Source: Chloroflexota bacterium (GTDB lineage Bacteria > Chloroflexota > UBA11872 > UBA12225). From it: 64,000 nt of DNA. The notes under the pieces are model-generated. The model was not told the DNA's origin. It was given only the letters and a program-made list of their open reading frames with translations, and did no database searches. Location of the stretch: the NCBI GenBank assembly GCA_030447525.1, contig JAUJOR010000007.1, forward strand, positions 124,001 to 188,000, in the 5' to 3' direction. Below are positions 43,475 through 51,809 of this stretch, piece by piece. Numbering within the stretch: the stretch's first letter is position 1; the number at the start of each line of letters is the position of its first letter. The position numbers were made by a program, and so were the translations under genes.

Positions 43475-43524
43475 CTCGAGCACAGCACCTGTTGTCCGGC
43501 AGGACGACGGGTGCTGTGCTCGAG
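43475..43524. terminator. Long near-perfect hairpin between two minus-strand genes
   Basis: A 50-base inverted repeat: 15 perfect pairs starting CTCGAGCACAGCACC, then 8 more pairs including two G-T, closing on the 4-base loop GGCA. It lies 61 bases after the stop of the gene at 43585 and 194 bases upstream of the glycoside-hydrolase-like start. It is longer than a typical terminator and has no T run; it could be a terminator, an RNA-processing site or a mobile-element scar. The rest of the 300-bp gap shows nothing else. Confidence 0.55.
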
Positions 43525-43584
43525 CCGGCATGTCCCATGGCCGGGGGCAGTCGCCACGGGTTATGGCAGCGTTGGGGCCCGCGC

Positions 43585-44019
43585 TCAGGACTCGATCTGG
43601 ACGTCGTCGGCCCCGGCGGAGACCAGGGCGCGACGCACCTCCGCCGTGCGGCCGTCGTCGCGCACTGCCAGGACGTAGCGTCCGGCATGCAGCCGGCGCT
43701 GATACTCCGTGGCCTCCTGGTCGGTCACGCCCAGGGCGCCCAGCGTCGCTGCCAGGCCACTTCCGGCCGCCACTCCGCCGATCACGGCACCCACAGGGCC
43801 GAGCAAGAAGCCTCCCAGCACGGCGCCCACGGCGCCGCCGACCATGGCCGTGTCCACCTGGCGCCCCGCCCGCTGCTCCTCGTCTAGCGGCGCCCCGGCG
43901 GCGTCCTGGGCACGAGAGACAATGGAATAGTCATTTTCACTGAAACCCATGCCGTTTAGCCGTTCCATGGCGTCTTCTGCCTGAGTCTGCGTCTCGAACG
44001 AACCAAGGACGATCGGCAT
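43585..44019 (-). CDS. General-stress-type protein with YflT-like domain and glycine zipper
   Basis: 144 aa. N-terminus MPIVLGSFETQTQAEDAMERL NGMGFSENDYSIVSR is the YflT/heat-induced stress protein pattern, in which a short alpha-beta domain reads a residue pair. The middle is a glycine zipper with membrane character (VGGAVGAVLGGFLLGPVGAV), followed by a second alpha-beta segment (RRLHAGRYVLAVRDDGRTAE). Proteins of this type are induced in stress and sit at the membrane; the mechanism is unknown. SD GAGGAGG precedes the ATG. A hairpin lies downstream. Confidence 0.78.
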   Translation of the reverse strand: MPIVLGSFETQTQAEDAMERLNGMGFSENDYSIVSRAQDAAGAPLDEEQRAGRQVDTAMVGGAVGAVLGGFLLGPVGAVIGGVAAGSGLAATLGALGVTDQEATEYQRRLHAGRYVLAVRDDGRTAEVRRALVSAGADDVQIES

Positions 44020-44318
44020 CGTCGTTTTGCCTCCTCTTTCGGCCTCTCACTGCTTGGACGAGGCCGGGTGATCACTCGGCTGGACGGGAATCGATTCTGG
44101 GGCCCGCCGGCCCCCGGAGCACCTCACCCATGGGGTAGGCGCTCCCGAGAAGCCAGCGAGGACGCGGCCCCCGCCGGGCGCCCGCCTACCGCTCGTGGGG
44201 TACATGTATTGCCTGGTGCGTGAATCGCTGTACGTCCTTCGGGGACGGAGCGTCCTTGGCCACCCGTAGCTGCCCATGGCGCGATCAGGAGCTTGGATCG
44301 GCCTCTAGCCCCCGGCCT

Positions 44319-44657
44319 TCAGCCCTGGCCCGCGATCGCGTCAATCTTGGCCGCCATGATGAAGTCGTTTTCACTCAGGGCGCCGATGCTGTGAGTCCAC
44401 AGCTTTACGCCCACCTTGCCCCAGCTAACGGAGAGGTCTGGGTGGTGCCCCTCGCCCTCGGCCACCGGGGTGATGGCGTTGACGAAGTCCACGGCGGCCA
44501 CGAAGTTGGGGAACCGAAAGACCTTTACCAGCTTTCTGTTGTCCTGAATATCCCAGCCCTCAAGCTGGTCCAGGAGGGGCTGGAGCTGATCCGGCGCTAG
44601 GGGCGGTGTTCCGCCACTACATGGCTCGCAGTGCCGCTCTGTCAGGCCCCCTGCCAT
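44319..44657 (-). CDS. phhB: 4a-hydroxytetrahydrobiopterin dehydratase (PCD/DCoH family)
   Basis: 112 aa from the ATG at 44657, preferred over 44675 because GAAGGGA lies ahead of it. The family signature is GHHPDLSVSW followed by VKLWTHSIGALSENDF, with the catalytic His pair and Trp. WDIQDNRKLVKVFRFPNFVAA matches the conserved N-terminal strand and helix. The enzyme dehydrates 4a-hydroxypterin to quinonoid dihydropterin, recycling the cofactor of aromatic amino acid hydroxylases. No such hydroxylase is in the window; many bacteria use these proteins in molybdopterin-related roles. The 299 bp downstream (44020-44318) hold no clear gene. Confidence 0.92.
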   Translation of the reverse strand: MAGGLTERHCEPCSGGTPPLAPDQLQPLLDQLEGWDIQDNRKLVKVFRFPNFVAAVDFVNAITPVAEGEGHHPDLSVSWGKVGVKLWTHSIGALSENDFIMAAKIDAIAGQG

Positions 44658-44742
44658 GACTGCATTCCCTTCCACCGTCCCGTGGGGGGCGGTGACACGT
44701 CAAAGACACGTCCACCCGCCTGATCGTAGTGTACGACGGGAG

Positions 44743-45630
44743 TCAGTGTACCGGCGGGCGCGCTATCAAGGGGTTGCTTTCTGCTGCCGGGGGGCGCAGC
44801 GTGGCCGGCAGGGCGTCCGGCGTGAGCCCCTGATGCAGCAAGCGGATGCGGGCCAGGTCAGGGACGAGGCGCAGGCCAGAGCTGAGGCGCACCTTGCTCT
44901 CTGGGGCGTCTGCCCAGCGCACGCCCAGCTCCAGGACCGACAGGCGCAGTCGCTGGGCGATGTACATCGTCTCTACGTCAAACATGAAGCCGTTGATGCG
45001 CTGGCACGAGAAGATGAAGCGGGCGACGTCGCCATCGAATACCTTGAGGCCGCACTGAGTGTCACGCAGACCCCGGATGCCGACGATGCCGTCACGCAGG
45101 ACGTTGAAGAGCTTGGCGCTGGCGCGGCGGTAGATGGGTTGCCGCCGGCTGATCTCCGCCCCCAGGGCCGCACGCGACCCGATAACCACCTGATAGCATC
45201 CGCCCGGGCCTTTGCCCTCCAGGCTATTGTCTAGATGACCGAGGGCGCGGTCGACTTCCTCCACAGGGGTGGACAGGTCGGCGTCGGTAAAGGCGACGAA
45301 GTGACCTCGGGTGTACCCCACGCCGGTACGTACAGCTCGCCCCTTGCCGGTATTGGGGTAGTACTCGTAAAAGCCCCCGGCGACATTTCCGTCAGGCGCC
45401 AGGCGGCTGATGGCCTCCCGCGCAACGCGCGACGTCCCGTCGGCGCTACCGTCGCTGACCACGATCACCTCACTGGTGTATGGCCGGCGGGCGAAGTACT
45501 GGAAGACGCTGGCCAGTGTCGGGCCCAGGCGACGCTCTTCGTTATAGGCCGGGATCACCAGCGAGAGATAGGGATAACTCGTCTCCCCGCCGCTGCGGGG
45601 GACGAAGACAGTGGATGGCGCTTCCAGCAT
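44743..45630 (-). CDS. Family 2 glycosyltransferase, dolichyl-phosphate beta-glucosyltransferase-like
   Basis: About 295 aa. The ATG at 45630 is used; a TTG five codons earlier is possible. Motifs: YLSLVIPAYNEERRLGPTL, EVIVVSDGSADGTS, GKGRAVRTGVGYTRG, FVAFTDADLSTPVEEVD with the DxD-like metal site, VVIGSRAALGAEISRRQPIY and GLRDTQCGLKVFDGDVARFI. It uses a nucleotide sugar and a polyprenyl phosphate to make lipid-linked sugar on the cytoplasmic face. The family is broad (dolichol-phosphate mannose/glucose synthases); the exact sugar is unknown. No other surface-sugar genes are directly adjacent. Confidence 0.88.
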   Translation of the reverse strand: MLEAPSTVFVPRSGGETSYPYLSLVIPAYNEERRLGPTLASVFQYFARRPYTSEVIVVSDGSADGTSRVAREAISRLAPDGNVAGGFYEYYPNTGKGRAVRTGVGYTRGHFVAFTDADLSTPVEEVDRALGHLDNSLEGKGPGGCYQVVIGSRAALGAEISRRQPIYRRASAKLFNVLRDGIVGIRGLRDTQCGLKVFDGDVARFIFSCQRINGFMFDVETMYIAQRLRLSVLELGVRWADAPESKVRLSSGLRLVPDLARIRLLHQGLTPDALPATLRPPAAESNPLIARPPVH

Positions 45631-45759
45631 GACCGTGGACGACAACGGTCGAGGGGGTAGCGCGGTATCGCTGGGGCTTCCTGACCCCCCTGTTTCGCCC
45701 CCCGGGGGACAATGTCTTCTTCACCGCTGCACCACTCGAGGCGCAGCGATGTTGCGGTG

Positions 45760-47124
45760 TTAGCGGGGGAGGCTGAGGACGTTCTGGAGCTCGTCGTTCA
45801 AGGCTTTGAGGAACGACGGAGTTGGCTCGCCCTCGTTCTTCCAGACCTTGTCCACGGCCGCCCCTAGTGCGGCGTTGAACTCCGGGATCTTGTAGTTGTG
45901 CGGGATGCTTCCGACGTAGTCCTCAGGGAGCTGATTAGCATCCCGGTCAAGCTCCTGGATGTGCTTGGGAAACACCTCATGGTTGAGAAAGCGGGGGTCG
46001 TTGTAGACATCCGGCCGCGCCCCGGGGGTGGTAGATGTCCCCTGGGCCTTTTGGAGGGCCAGGGTGAGCCCGGTTTCTTTATCGGTGAACCACTTGAGCA
46101 CCTGCCAGGCCTCGTCGGCATTGGGGGTGCCGGTGGAAAGCTGCAGGGCATCGGGGATCCAGACGCCCCCCCGGCGTCCGGTGGGACCCTTGGCCACGAG
46201 GGTGGCGCTGTACTTGAATCCTTGGGTCTGGGCCGCCGGGTGGATCGTTGTCTTCTGGTTGAAGTCACCGTTGATCAGCATGGCGGCCTTGCCCTGCTGG
46301 AAGAGCTGTCCGGCGTTGGCCAGCGGATCCATGAACTTGCGGCGGTGAAAGGCGTCGTAGAACCACGACCAGGCGGTGCGAGCCTCCTGCGTGTCCAGCG
46401 TGGCTTTCTTCTGATCCTTGGACATCAGCTCGGCGTTCCAGCGCCGGATGGTGGCCACGTGCGTCCGAGCGTCCTTAGGCAGACTGCCGGCCAGGCCCCA
46501 TTGGGAGCCGTCCGGCCGGGTCAGCTTGATGGCCATGTCCATGAGGTCGGTGACGGTGGTATTGAGATCCGGGGGCTTTATCCCCCCTTGCTCGAACAGC
46601 GTCTCGTTGAAGAACAAGGCAACGCCGGCCATCTTGCCCTTGAAGGGTAGGGAGATGATCTTGCCGTCCAGCCGGCCGGCCTCGATCGCCTGGGGATACC
46701 AAGCCTTCAGGTCGAGCTTGTCCTTGGCGATCAGGGCGTCCAGGTCACGCATGCTCTTGCCCAGGTACAGGCGCTGTGGCTGGGCCTGGGAAGGGTGCGT
46801 GTGCACCACGTCACCTATGGTGTTGGCGGCAATCAGGGCGGCGATCTTTTCCTGGATGTTTCCAGCGTGCAGGTCCGGCTCCACGGTGATGTGGGGGTAG
46901 GCCTGCTGAAAGGCCGGGACCCGCACCGGCCACATCTCCTGCTCCGGCGTCTGTCGCGCCGTGATGCGGACGGTCACGTGTCTTTTCGCGCTCGTACCCG
47001 CAGATTGTCCTTCCCCGGCCGGCGCCGGGCCGCAGGCCGCCGCCATGACGGCGCCCGTCGCCAGTCCGGCTTCCTCTAGCAGTCGCCGCCGGCTACCCCC
47101 CAGGCCTCTTGTCTCCGGTCCCAT
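45760..47124 (-). CDS. Orphan ABC sugar-binding lipoprotein (SBP family 1)
   Basis: 454 aa. It starts with a Tat/lipoprotein signal (GSRRRLLEEAGLATGAVMAAACG, lipobox Cys about 31). The mature part is the family-1 extracellular binding fold: VRVPAFQQAYPHITVEPD, SLPFKGKMAGVALFFNETLF, QQGKAAMLINGDFNQKTT, and NADEAWQVLKWFTDKETGLTL near the end. No permease or ATPase gene accompanies it, so transport must rely on shared components. The substrate is likely an oligosaccharide, but this is family-level knowledge. The 135 bp upstream show no more than short repeats. Confidence 0.88.
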   Translation of the reverse strand: MGPETRGLGGSRRRLLEEAGLATGAVMAAACGPAPAGEGQSAGTSAKRHVTVRITARQTPEQEMWPVRVPAFQQAYPHITVEPDLHAGNIQEKIAALIAANTIGDVVHTHPSQAQPQRLYLGKSMRDLDALIAKDKLDLKAWYPQAIEAGRLDGKIISLPFKGKMAGVALFFNETLFEQGGIKPPDLNTTVTDLMDMAIKLTRPDGSQWGLAGSLPKDARTHVATIRRWNAELMSKDQKKATLDTQEARTAWSWFYDAFHRRKFMDPLANAGQLFQQGKAAMLINGDFNQKTTIHPAAQTQGFKYSATLVAKGPTGRRGGVWIPDALQLSTGTPNADEAWQVLKWFTDKETGLTLALQKAQGTSTTPGARPDVYNDPRFLNHEVFPKHIQELDRDANQLPEDYVGSIPHNYKIPEFNAALGAAVDKVWKNEGEPTPSFLKALNDELQNVLSLPR

Positions 47125-47259
47125 GGCGCTCCTCGCTTACGACACACCCGCTAGACGGGCGACAACACCGGCGCCGCCGCATCCCCCGAGGCGCCGGATG
47201 CGTCTGTGGCACTCTTGGTTACGGGACCCGTCTCAGATGCGGGACCCCCTAGCGGGGTA

Positions 47260-47724
47260 TTACTCTTCCTCCCCTTCTTTGTCGTCTTCTTCGTCCCCGC
47301 CGGTAATGGCGTCCAGCAAGGCGAAGTAGATCGTCTCGAAGCTCTCTACCACCGCCGCCCGCCGCTCGGCATGATTTTCCGGCAGGCCGGTGATGCCGAC
47401 GATCTCCGTCAGCTTGGTAGCGGCCTGGATGATGGCCACCGCCAGGTCGGCGTCCACGTCCTCGAAATCCTCCAGCTCCTCCGGCGGCGCCGGCGGGCGG
47501 CGGTCGCGGTCGAACGGCTGAGGCTCGAAGCCCCGATCGGGGCGCGTATCGGGGCGGCCGGGCGGCCCGCTGCTACGGCGGTCTGGACGCGGCGCGCCAA
47601 AGTCCCCGCGCGGCGGGCCAAAGTCCCCGCGCGGCGGGCCAAAGTCCCCGCGCGGCGGGCCGCCAAGGCCCCGGCCCCGGTCACGGTCAAAATCACGGGT
47701 ATTGCCCCGGTGGCGATCAGCCAT
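47260..47724 (-). CDS. Small protein with GDFGPPR repeats and an acidic helical domain
   Basis: 154 aa from the ATG at 47724, with AGAGGAGA ahead of it. The N-terminal half is disordered and Arg/Gly/Pro rich (RGNTRDFDRDRGRGLGG, then three GDFGPPR units and GDFGAPR). The C-terminal 65 residues look folded and helical: LEDFEDVDADLAVAIIQAATKL, FETIYFALLDAITG, ending in an acidic run. No family is recognised. It is a second protein in this window with an RGG-like disordered part. It follows the HD gene by 50 bp on the same strand, with its own TATACT box upstream. Confidence 0.65.
   Translation of the reverse strand: MADRHRGNTRDFDRDRGRGLGGPPRGDFGPPRGDFGPPRGDFGAPRPDRRSSGPPGRPDTRPDRGFEPQPFDRDRRPPAPPEELEDFEDVDADLAVAIIQAATKLTEIVGITGLPENHAERRAAVVESFETIYFALLDAITGGDEEDDKEGEEE
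47599..47661. repeat. Three perfect 21-bp tandem repeats
   Basis: Units starting at 47599, 47620 and 47641, each AAAGTCCCCGCGCGGCGGGC plus one base. They encode GDFGPPR three times. They are perfect at the DNA level, including third positions, which implies recent duplication or gene conversion. Confidence 0.8.
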
Positions 47725-47756
47725 CGGCAGTCTCCTCTGAATCGATGCTGAGTGGC

Positions 47757-47762
47757 AGTATA
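47757..47762 (-). promoter_or_regulatory. -10 box upstream of the GDFGPPR protein gene
   Basis: TATACT on the minus strand, giving a leader of about 25 bases that contains the SD. It lies just inside the gap after the HD gene stop at 47774. Confidence 0.4.
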
Positions 47763-47773
47763 CGGCCCCCCGG

Positions 47774-48790
47774 TCAGCGCTCCCCGACAACCTCGGCGCG
47801 GAGGTGTTGCAGAAGCTCGGTGGGGGTGGAGACGTGGCTGTCGCCCGTCCAGCGCTGCTCCAGTAACGCCATTTGTTCCGTCAACTGTGGATTCTGGCGA
47901 TTCTCCATGAAATAGCGTACCACCGCCAGCCGTCCCTGCTCCACGGCCTCTTCGAGGCCTTCCAGCTCAGAGATAAGGTGATCGTTGATCTGGCGCAGGC
48001 GCTCGATGCGTCGCTCCGCCACCTGCCGCCCGGCAGCCGTGGTCATCTTGGGGACGAAGTCCCGCTGCTTGCCGTCGATCCACGTGGGGATCTTCTCCTT
48101 GAGGTAGCCCTCCAGATACTCCGGGAGGTTCGCCCGTAGCCACTCCACGAAACTGTCCCCGCGGCGCGAGAACTGGTTGTCCTGGCCCCGCAGGCTGATC
48201 TGGATGTTGCGGTAAAAGGCCGGCAGGCCGATGTTGGCGTCGATGGTGTCTGAGTCGTAGAGGACGCGGCCCTCGAGGGAGGCCCCCCCTCCGGCCATGA
48301 GGTGCTCTCGGATGGCTTGATCGACCCGGCCGCGAAAGGCGGCCGGCATACCTGCTTCTTCGAGCAGGGCATCGGCGATGCGCCCGCCGGACACGTTGTG
48401 CAGCGTGCCACCAAGGCCCATCCGGTCGTAGAGCTCGGTGACTTTGTTCGTCCGTCGCGGCGGCAGGGTGGCGTTCTTCCAATAGCCGTTCTCGTCCAGG
48501 ACGCGCTTCCCGTCCGGCCCGACGATGATCTCGCCATCGTAGCTCTTGGTTACGTCATGGAGCGTGGCGGCATATTCCACCACCCGCGCGTCGGCCCCTT
48601 CGTCACGCCCCAGGGTACGGGCCAGCCCGCGCACGCGCTGCATGTGCTCGAAGGTGTAGTTGCGCCAGGAGAAGCCCACCCACTCCTCGTCCCACAGGAG
48701 GTGCGTCTCTCGCACCAGGGCCTCCAGGTCCTGGAGGACCTGCTCGTCCCGCGCCTCCAGGCCAGGTATCGTGGTGATTGGCAGTGTCAT
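47774..48790 (-). CDS. HD-domain protein, large
   Basis: 338 aa, starting in an ATGA overlap with the acyl-CoA ligase stop at 48787. The HD core is SWRNYTFEHMQRVRGLARTL (His), YAATLHDVTKSYDGE (His-Asp), AIREHLMAGGGASLEGRVLYDSDTID (His and the Asp-rich end) and a helical tail with FMENRQNPQL. It is longer than typical HD domains through insertions (GPDGKRVLDENGYWKNATLP). HD enzymes hydrolyse phosphate esters or phosphonates using metals. Its place in an operon with a CoA ligase and a MetE-like protein suggests a role in a catabolic pathway, which remains unnamed. Confidence 0.78.
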   Translation of the reverse strand: MTLPITTIPGLEARDEQVLQDLEALVRETHLLWDEEWVGFSWRNYTFEHMQRVRGLARTLGRDEGADARVVEYAATLHDVTKSYDGEIIVGPDGKRVLDENGYWKNATLPPRRTNKVTELYDRMGLGGTLHNVSGGRIADALLEEAGMPAAFRGRVDQAIREHLMAGGGASLEGRVLYDSDTIDANIGLPAFYRNIQISLRGQDNQFSRRGDSFVEWLRANLPEYLEGYLKEKIPTWIDGKQRDFVPKMTTAAGRQVAERRIERLRQINDHLISELEGLEEAVEQGRLAVVRYFMENRQNPQLTEQMALLEQRWTGDSHVSTPTELLQHLRAEVVGER

Positions 48791-50472
48791 CGTTCCCCTC
48801 CTTGCAGGTAGCGCTCCCGAAATCGGTCGCGCAGTACGCCCTTCTGCACCTTTCCCGTCGCGCCGGTCATGGGGAGATTGTCGACGAACTCCACATAGCG
48901 CGGGCGCTTGTAGCCGGCCAGGTGCCGGCCGACGAAGTCCTGGAGGGCCGCCCCGGTGAGGGCGCGGCCCTCCGGGCTGGGGGAGCGTACGACGCAGGCC
49001 AGCACCGACTCGCCCCATTCCCGGTCGGGGACGCCGATGAGGGCGACGTCGCCCACACCCGGGAGTGTTCGTAGGAGCTTCTCCACCTCCACAGGGTAGA
49101 CCTTTTCCCCGCCGCTGACGATCATGTCCTTGGCCCGGCCGGCAAGGTACAGGTAGCCCTCGGAATCGAAGTAGCCTAGGTCGCCGGTGCGCAGCCAGCC
49201 TCCGGCCAGGGACTCCGCCGTCTTCTCCGGCAGATCCCAATAGCCGTCCATCAGGGTAGGACCCCGGGCAATCACCTCGCCGACATTGTCGCCAGCGTGG
49301 CCATCACCGTGGCGGGGGGCTGGGAGCGGGTCAGCGCCATGGCCGGGCGCCGGCTCGAGAGGGGCGATCTGCACCTCCACCAGGGGATGCGGCCGGCCAA
49401 CGGAGTGGATCTTGTCCCGCCGGTGGCCGGTGAGCCTGGCGTAGGTCAGGATACAGGCGGCCTCGGTCAACCCGTACGTGACGTAGACCTCGGCGTCGAA
49501 GTGGTGGAGGATGGCGTCCAGGAGGTCGGCCGGCAGCGTGTCCGAAGATCCCAGGCAGCGACGCACGCTGGCGACGTCGTACCGTCCCCCCTGGAGGGCC
49601 GCCAGCAGGCGACGCCAGACGGTGGGGGCGCAGAAGACGTTCGTCGCTCGGTGGCGCTCAATCGCCCCTAGCATGGCGGCCGGGTCGGCGCCGTCAAGGA
49701 GCACGACGCTAGCCCCCACCAGGAAGTGGGGCAGCAGGACGCAGTCCGGGCCGCCGGTATGGAACAGGGGATACACCAGGAGCCCCACGTCCTCGGCGTG
49801 CTGACCGGTCATCAGGGCCCAGGCCAGGGCGTGCAAGTAGTGGGCCCCTTGGGAGAAGACGGCCCCCTTGGGGAAGCCGGTGGTACCGCTGGTGTACAGG
49901 ATGATGTGTTGATCGGCGGCCGTTGCCGGGACGTCTGGCTCCCCCGCCGGGGCATCGGCCATCAGCGCCCCCAGCTCCAGGACCCCCTCGCCGGCGGCGC
50001 CCCGTCCGGGGGACTGGCCCCATACCACCACGTGACGCACGTCGCCGTAGGCCTGCAGGGCCGCCGTTGCCTGGGGTGCAAAGCGGGCCTCGTAGAGGAA
50101 GGTGGTCGTCCCGGACTGGCGCAGGGTGTACTCGATTTCCCCGCTGCGGTACCAGAAGCTGACTGGGACGAGCACGGCCCCCAGCTTGGCCAGGGCGAAG
50201 TACAGCCAGACGTACTCGGGGCAGTTGCGGGCCAGCAGGGCGACGCGCTCACCGCGCCGGACACCAAGGGCCTGCAAGGCGTGGGCGGCGCGGTTCGCCA
50301 GGGCGTTTAGCTCGGCGTAGGTGCACCGTTGCTCGCCCCAGATCAGGGCCGTCTTGTCTCCGAAGCGCTGCCGGCCGGCGGCGACGCGCAAGACGTCTCC
50401 CAAGCGCAACGCCGGCGGGATCAGGGGGGGCCTTGCTATGGACTGTGAGACGGTCTGTGGGGGACGCGTCAC
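48787..50472 (-). CDS. AMP-dependent acyl-CoA synthetase
   Basis: 561 aa, adenylate-forming family. Motifs: ILYTSGTTGFPKGAVFSQG (P-loop), YVTYGLTEAA, GGWLRTGDLGYFDSEGYLYL, GRAKDMIVSGGEKVYPVEVE and the C-terminal lysine region MTGATGKVQKGVLR. It activates a carboxylic acid to the acyl-AMP and then to the CoA thioester; the substrate is not readable, though the hinge and size fit medium-chain or aromatic acids. The ATG at 50472 follows the stop of the MetE-like gene with no gap, and its stop overlaps the HD gene, so this is the middle of a three-gene operon. Confidence 0.92.
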   Translation of the reverse strand: MTRPPQTVSQSIARPPLIPPALRLGDVLRVAAGRQRFGDKTALIWGEQRCTYAELNALANRAAHALQALGVRRGERVALLARNCPEYVWLYFALAKLGAVLVPVSFWYRSGEIEYTLRQSGTTTFLYEARFAPQATAALQAYGDVRHVVVWGQSPGRGAAGEGVLELGALMADAPAGEPDVPATAADQHIILYTSGTTGFPKGAVFSQGAHYLHALAWALMTGQHAEDVGLLVYPLFHTGGPDCVLLPHFLVGASVVLLDGADPAAMLGAIERHRATNVFCAPTVWRRLLAALQGGRYDVASVRRCLGSSDTLPADLLDAILHHFDAEVYVTYGLTEAACILTYARLTGHRRDKIHSVGRPHPLVEVQIAPLEPAPGHGADPLPAPRHGDGHAGDNVGEVIARGPTLMDGYWDLPEKTAESLAGGWLRTGDLGYFDSEGYLYLAGRAKDMIVSGGEKVYPVEVEKLLRTLPGVGDVALIGVPDREWGESVLACVVRSPSPEGRALTGAALQDFVGRHLAGYKRPRYVEFVDNLPMTGATGKVQKGVLRDRFRERYLQGGER

Positions 50473-51540
50473 CTACCCCTCGAGCTCCCGGCGCACGAGG
50501 CCCACGCCGGCCACCAGATTCTTCAGCTTCGTGACGCAGAGCCAGCGGGGGAGCTGGAAAAAGCCGCAGTCCGGCACCAGAGTGAGTCGATCCGGACTGA
50601 CGTGCTCCAGGCACTGCCGTACCCGCTCAGCCACCTCCTCCGGAGGCTCGACGTAGAACGACTTGACGTCCACCACGCCGGCCCCCACGTCCTTGCCGGC
50701 GCGAGCGATCTCCCCCAGGAGGTCAAGCTCGATCATCTCGCGATTGGCGAACTCCAGCACGATCTGATCGGACCGCGCCTCCAGTAAGTCTGCAGCCATC
50801 CAGCGGTAGCTGCGCCGCCCCCGGGGCCGGCTGGCTAGATTGCCGAAGCAGACGTGCAGACCGAGACGGACGCCCTTCTGCTGCACCCCGCGCACCGCCG
50901 TGTTGTACAGCGCTATCCACTCCGCCGCCTTGCCGGGGATAATGGAATACGAAGGCTCGTCGAGCTGGATGAAATCGGCCCCGGCGTCGGCCAGGGCGTG
51001 TAGCTCCCGGTTGACGAGCTCGGCTACGTCAAAGGCCAGGGCCACGCGGTCCCCGCCGTAGGCGTCCCCCTGGCGCGTCTGCATGTGGATGGTAAGGGTC
51101 AGGGGACCGGGGCAGGTCACCTTGATCGCTCGGTCGGTCAGGTCGACCAGGTAGCGGTATTCCTCGACGATGCCCAGTCCGCTGGGGGCGGTCACTTTCT
51201 CCTGTATGCGGTAGCGGGGCGGGCTGTCGTAGCCGTAGACGCCCTGGGTGCGCAGGGGTGGAAGCTCCTCCAGCCCCGTAAACCGGCCATAGAAGCCCTG
51301 TACGAAGTACCACCGGCGCATCTCGCCGTCGGTGATCACGTCGATGCCGGCACGTTCCTGGTCGCGGACGGCGGCGTTCACGGCGTCGTCCATCACCTCG
51401 CGCACGTCAGTCTGACCGTACGTCCCGGCCTTGATCGCCTCCAGCGCCGTCCAGAACCACCCGGGGAGGGCATGGCTCCCCACCACGCTGGTGGGCAGGA
51501 GCGTTGGGAGGGGGCGGCGCGGACTGTTTACCGCAGTCAT
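50473..51540 (-). CDS. MetE C-terminal-like (cobalamin-independent methionine synthase family) protein
   Basis: 355 aa from the ATG at 51540; only the C-terminal catalytic domain of MetE is present. Zinc-binding residues are kept: LGLHVCFGNLASR (His and Cys), EFANREM (Glu) and PDCGFFQLPRW (Cys). Other family motifs are TSVVGSHALPGWFW, GIDVITDGEMRRWYF and FIQLDEPSYSIIPGKA. Short MetE-like proteins of this kind methylate homocysteine from varied donors or act as methyltransferases in degradation pathways; the operon with a CoA ligase argues for the latter. A TATACT lies seven bases before the ATG, so transcription probably starts at the codon itself. Confidence 0.85.
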   Translation of the reverse strand: MTAVNSPRRPLPTLLPTSVVGSHALPGWFWTALEAIKAGTYGQTDVREVMDDAVNAAVRDQERAGIDVITDGEMRRWYFVQGFYGRFTGLEELPPLRTQGVYGYDSPPRYRIQEKVTAPSGLGIVEEYRYLVDLTDRAIKVTCPGPLTLTIHMQTRQGDAYGGDRVALAFDVAELVNRELHALADAGADFIQLDEPSYSIIPGKAAEWIALYNTAVRGVQQKGVRLGLHVCFGNLASRPRGRRSYRWMAADLLEARSDQIVLEFANREMIELDLLGEIARAGKDVGAGVVDVKSFYVEPPEEVAERVRQCLEHVSPDRLTLVPDCGFFQLPRWLCVTKLKNLVAGVGLVRRELEG

Positions 51541-51547
51541 GGCGGCC

Positions 51548-51553
51548 AGTATA
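51548..51553 (-). promoter_or_regulatory. -10 box, leaderless promoter of the MetE-like/ligase/HD operon
   Basis: TATACT on the minus strand with 7 bases between it and the ATG at 51540, so the transcript start would fall on or next to the start codon. There is no -35 and no SD. Confidence 0.5.
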
Positions 51554-51809
51554 CTCCTTGGTAAACGTCCCATCGCGCCACCGGCCGGGCCCCACGGCGT
51601 TGGGTTTTCATGTGATGCGGGGACCCGCCGGACATAAGAGACGGCTCTTTACGTCGTGACCGGCGCATGCCGGAGGTGACGCAGACGTGTCGCCGGTCAA
51701 TCCCTGAGTCGTGGGCCTGCGGCGCGAGGCCGGCGAGCGGGCGGGCCTCTATGACCCGTCTTCGCACCGGACTCGTATGCCGCCGGGCGCAAGAAGGCCG
51801 CCACAGGGG

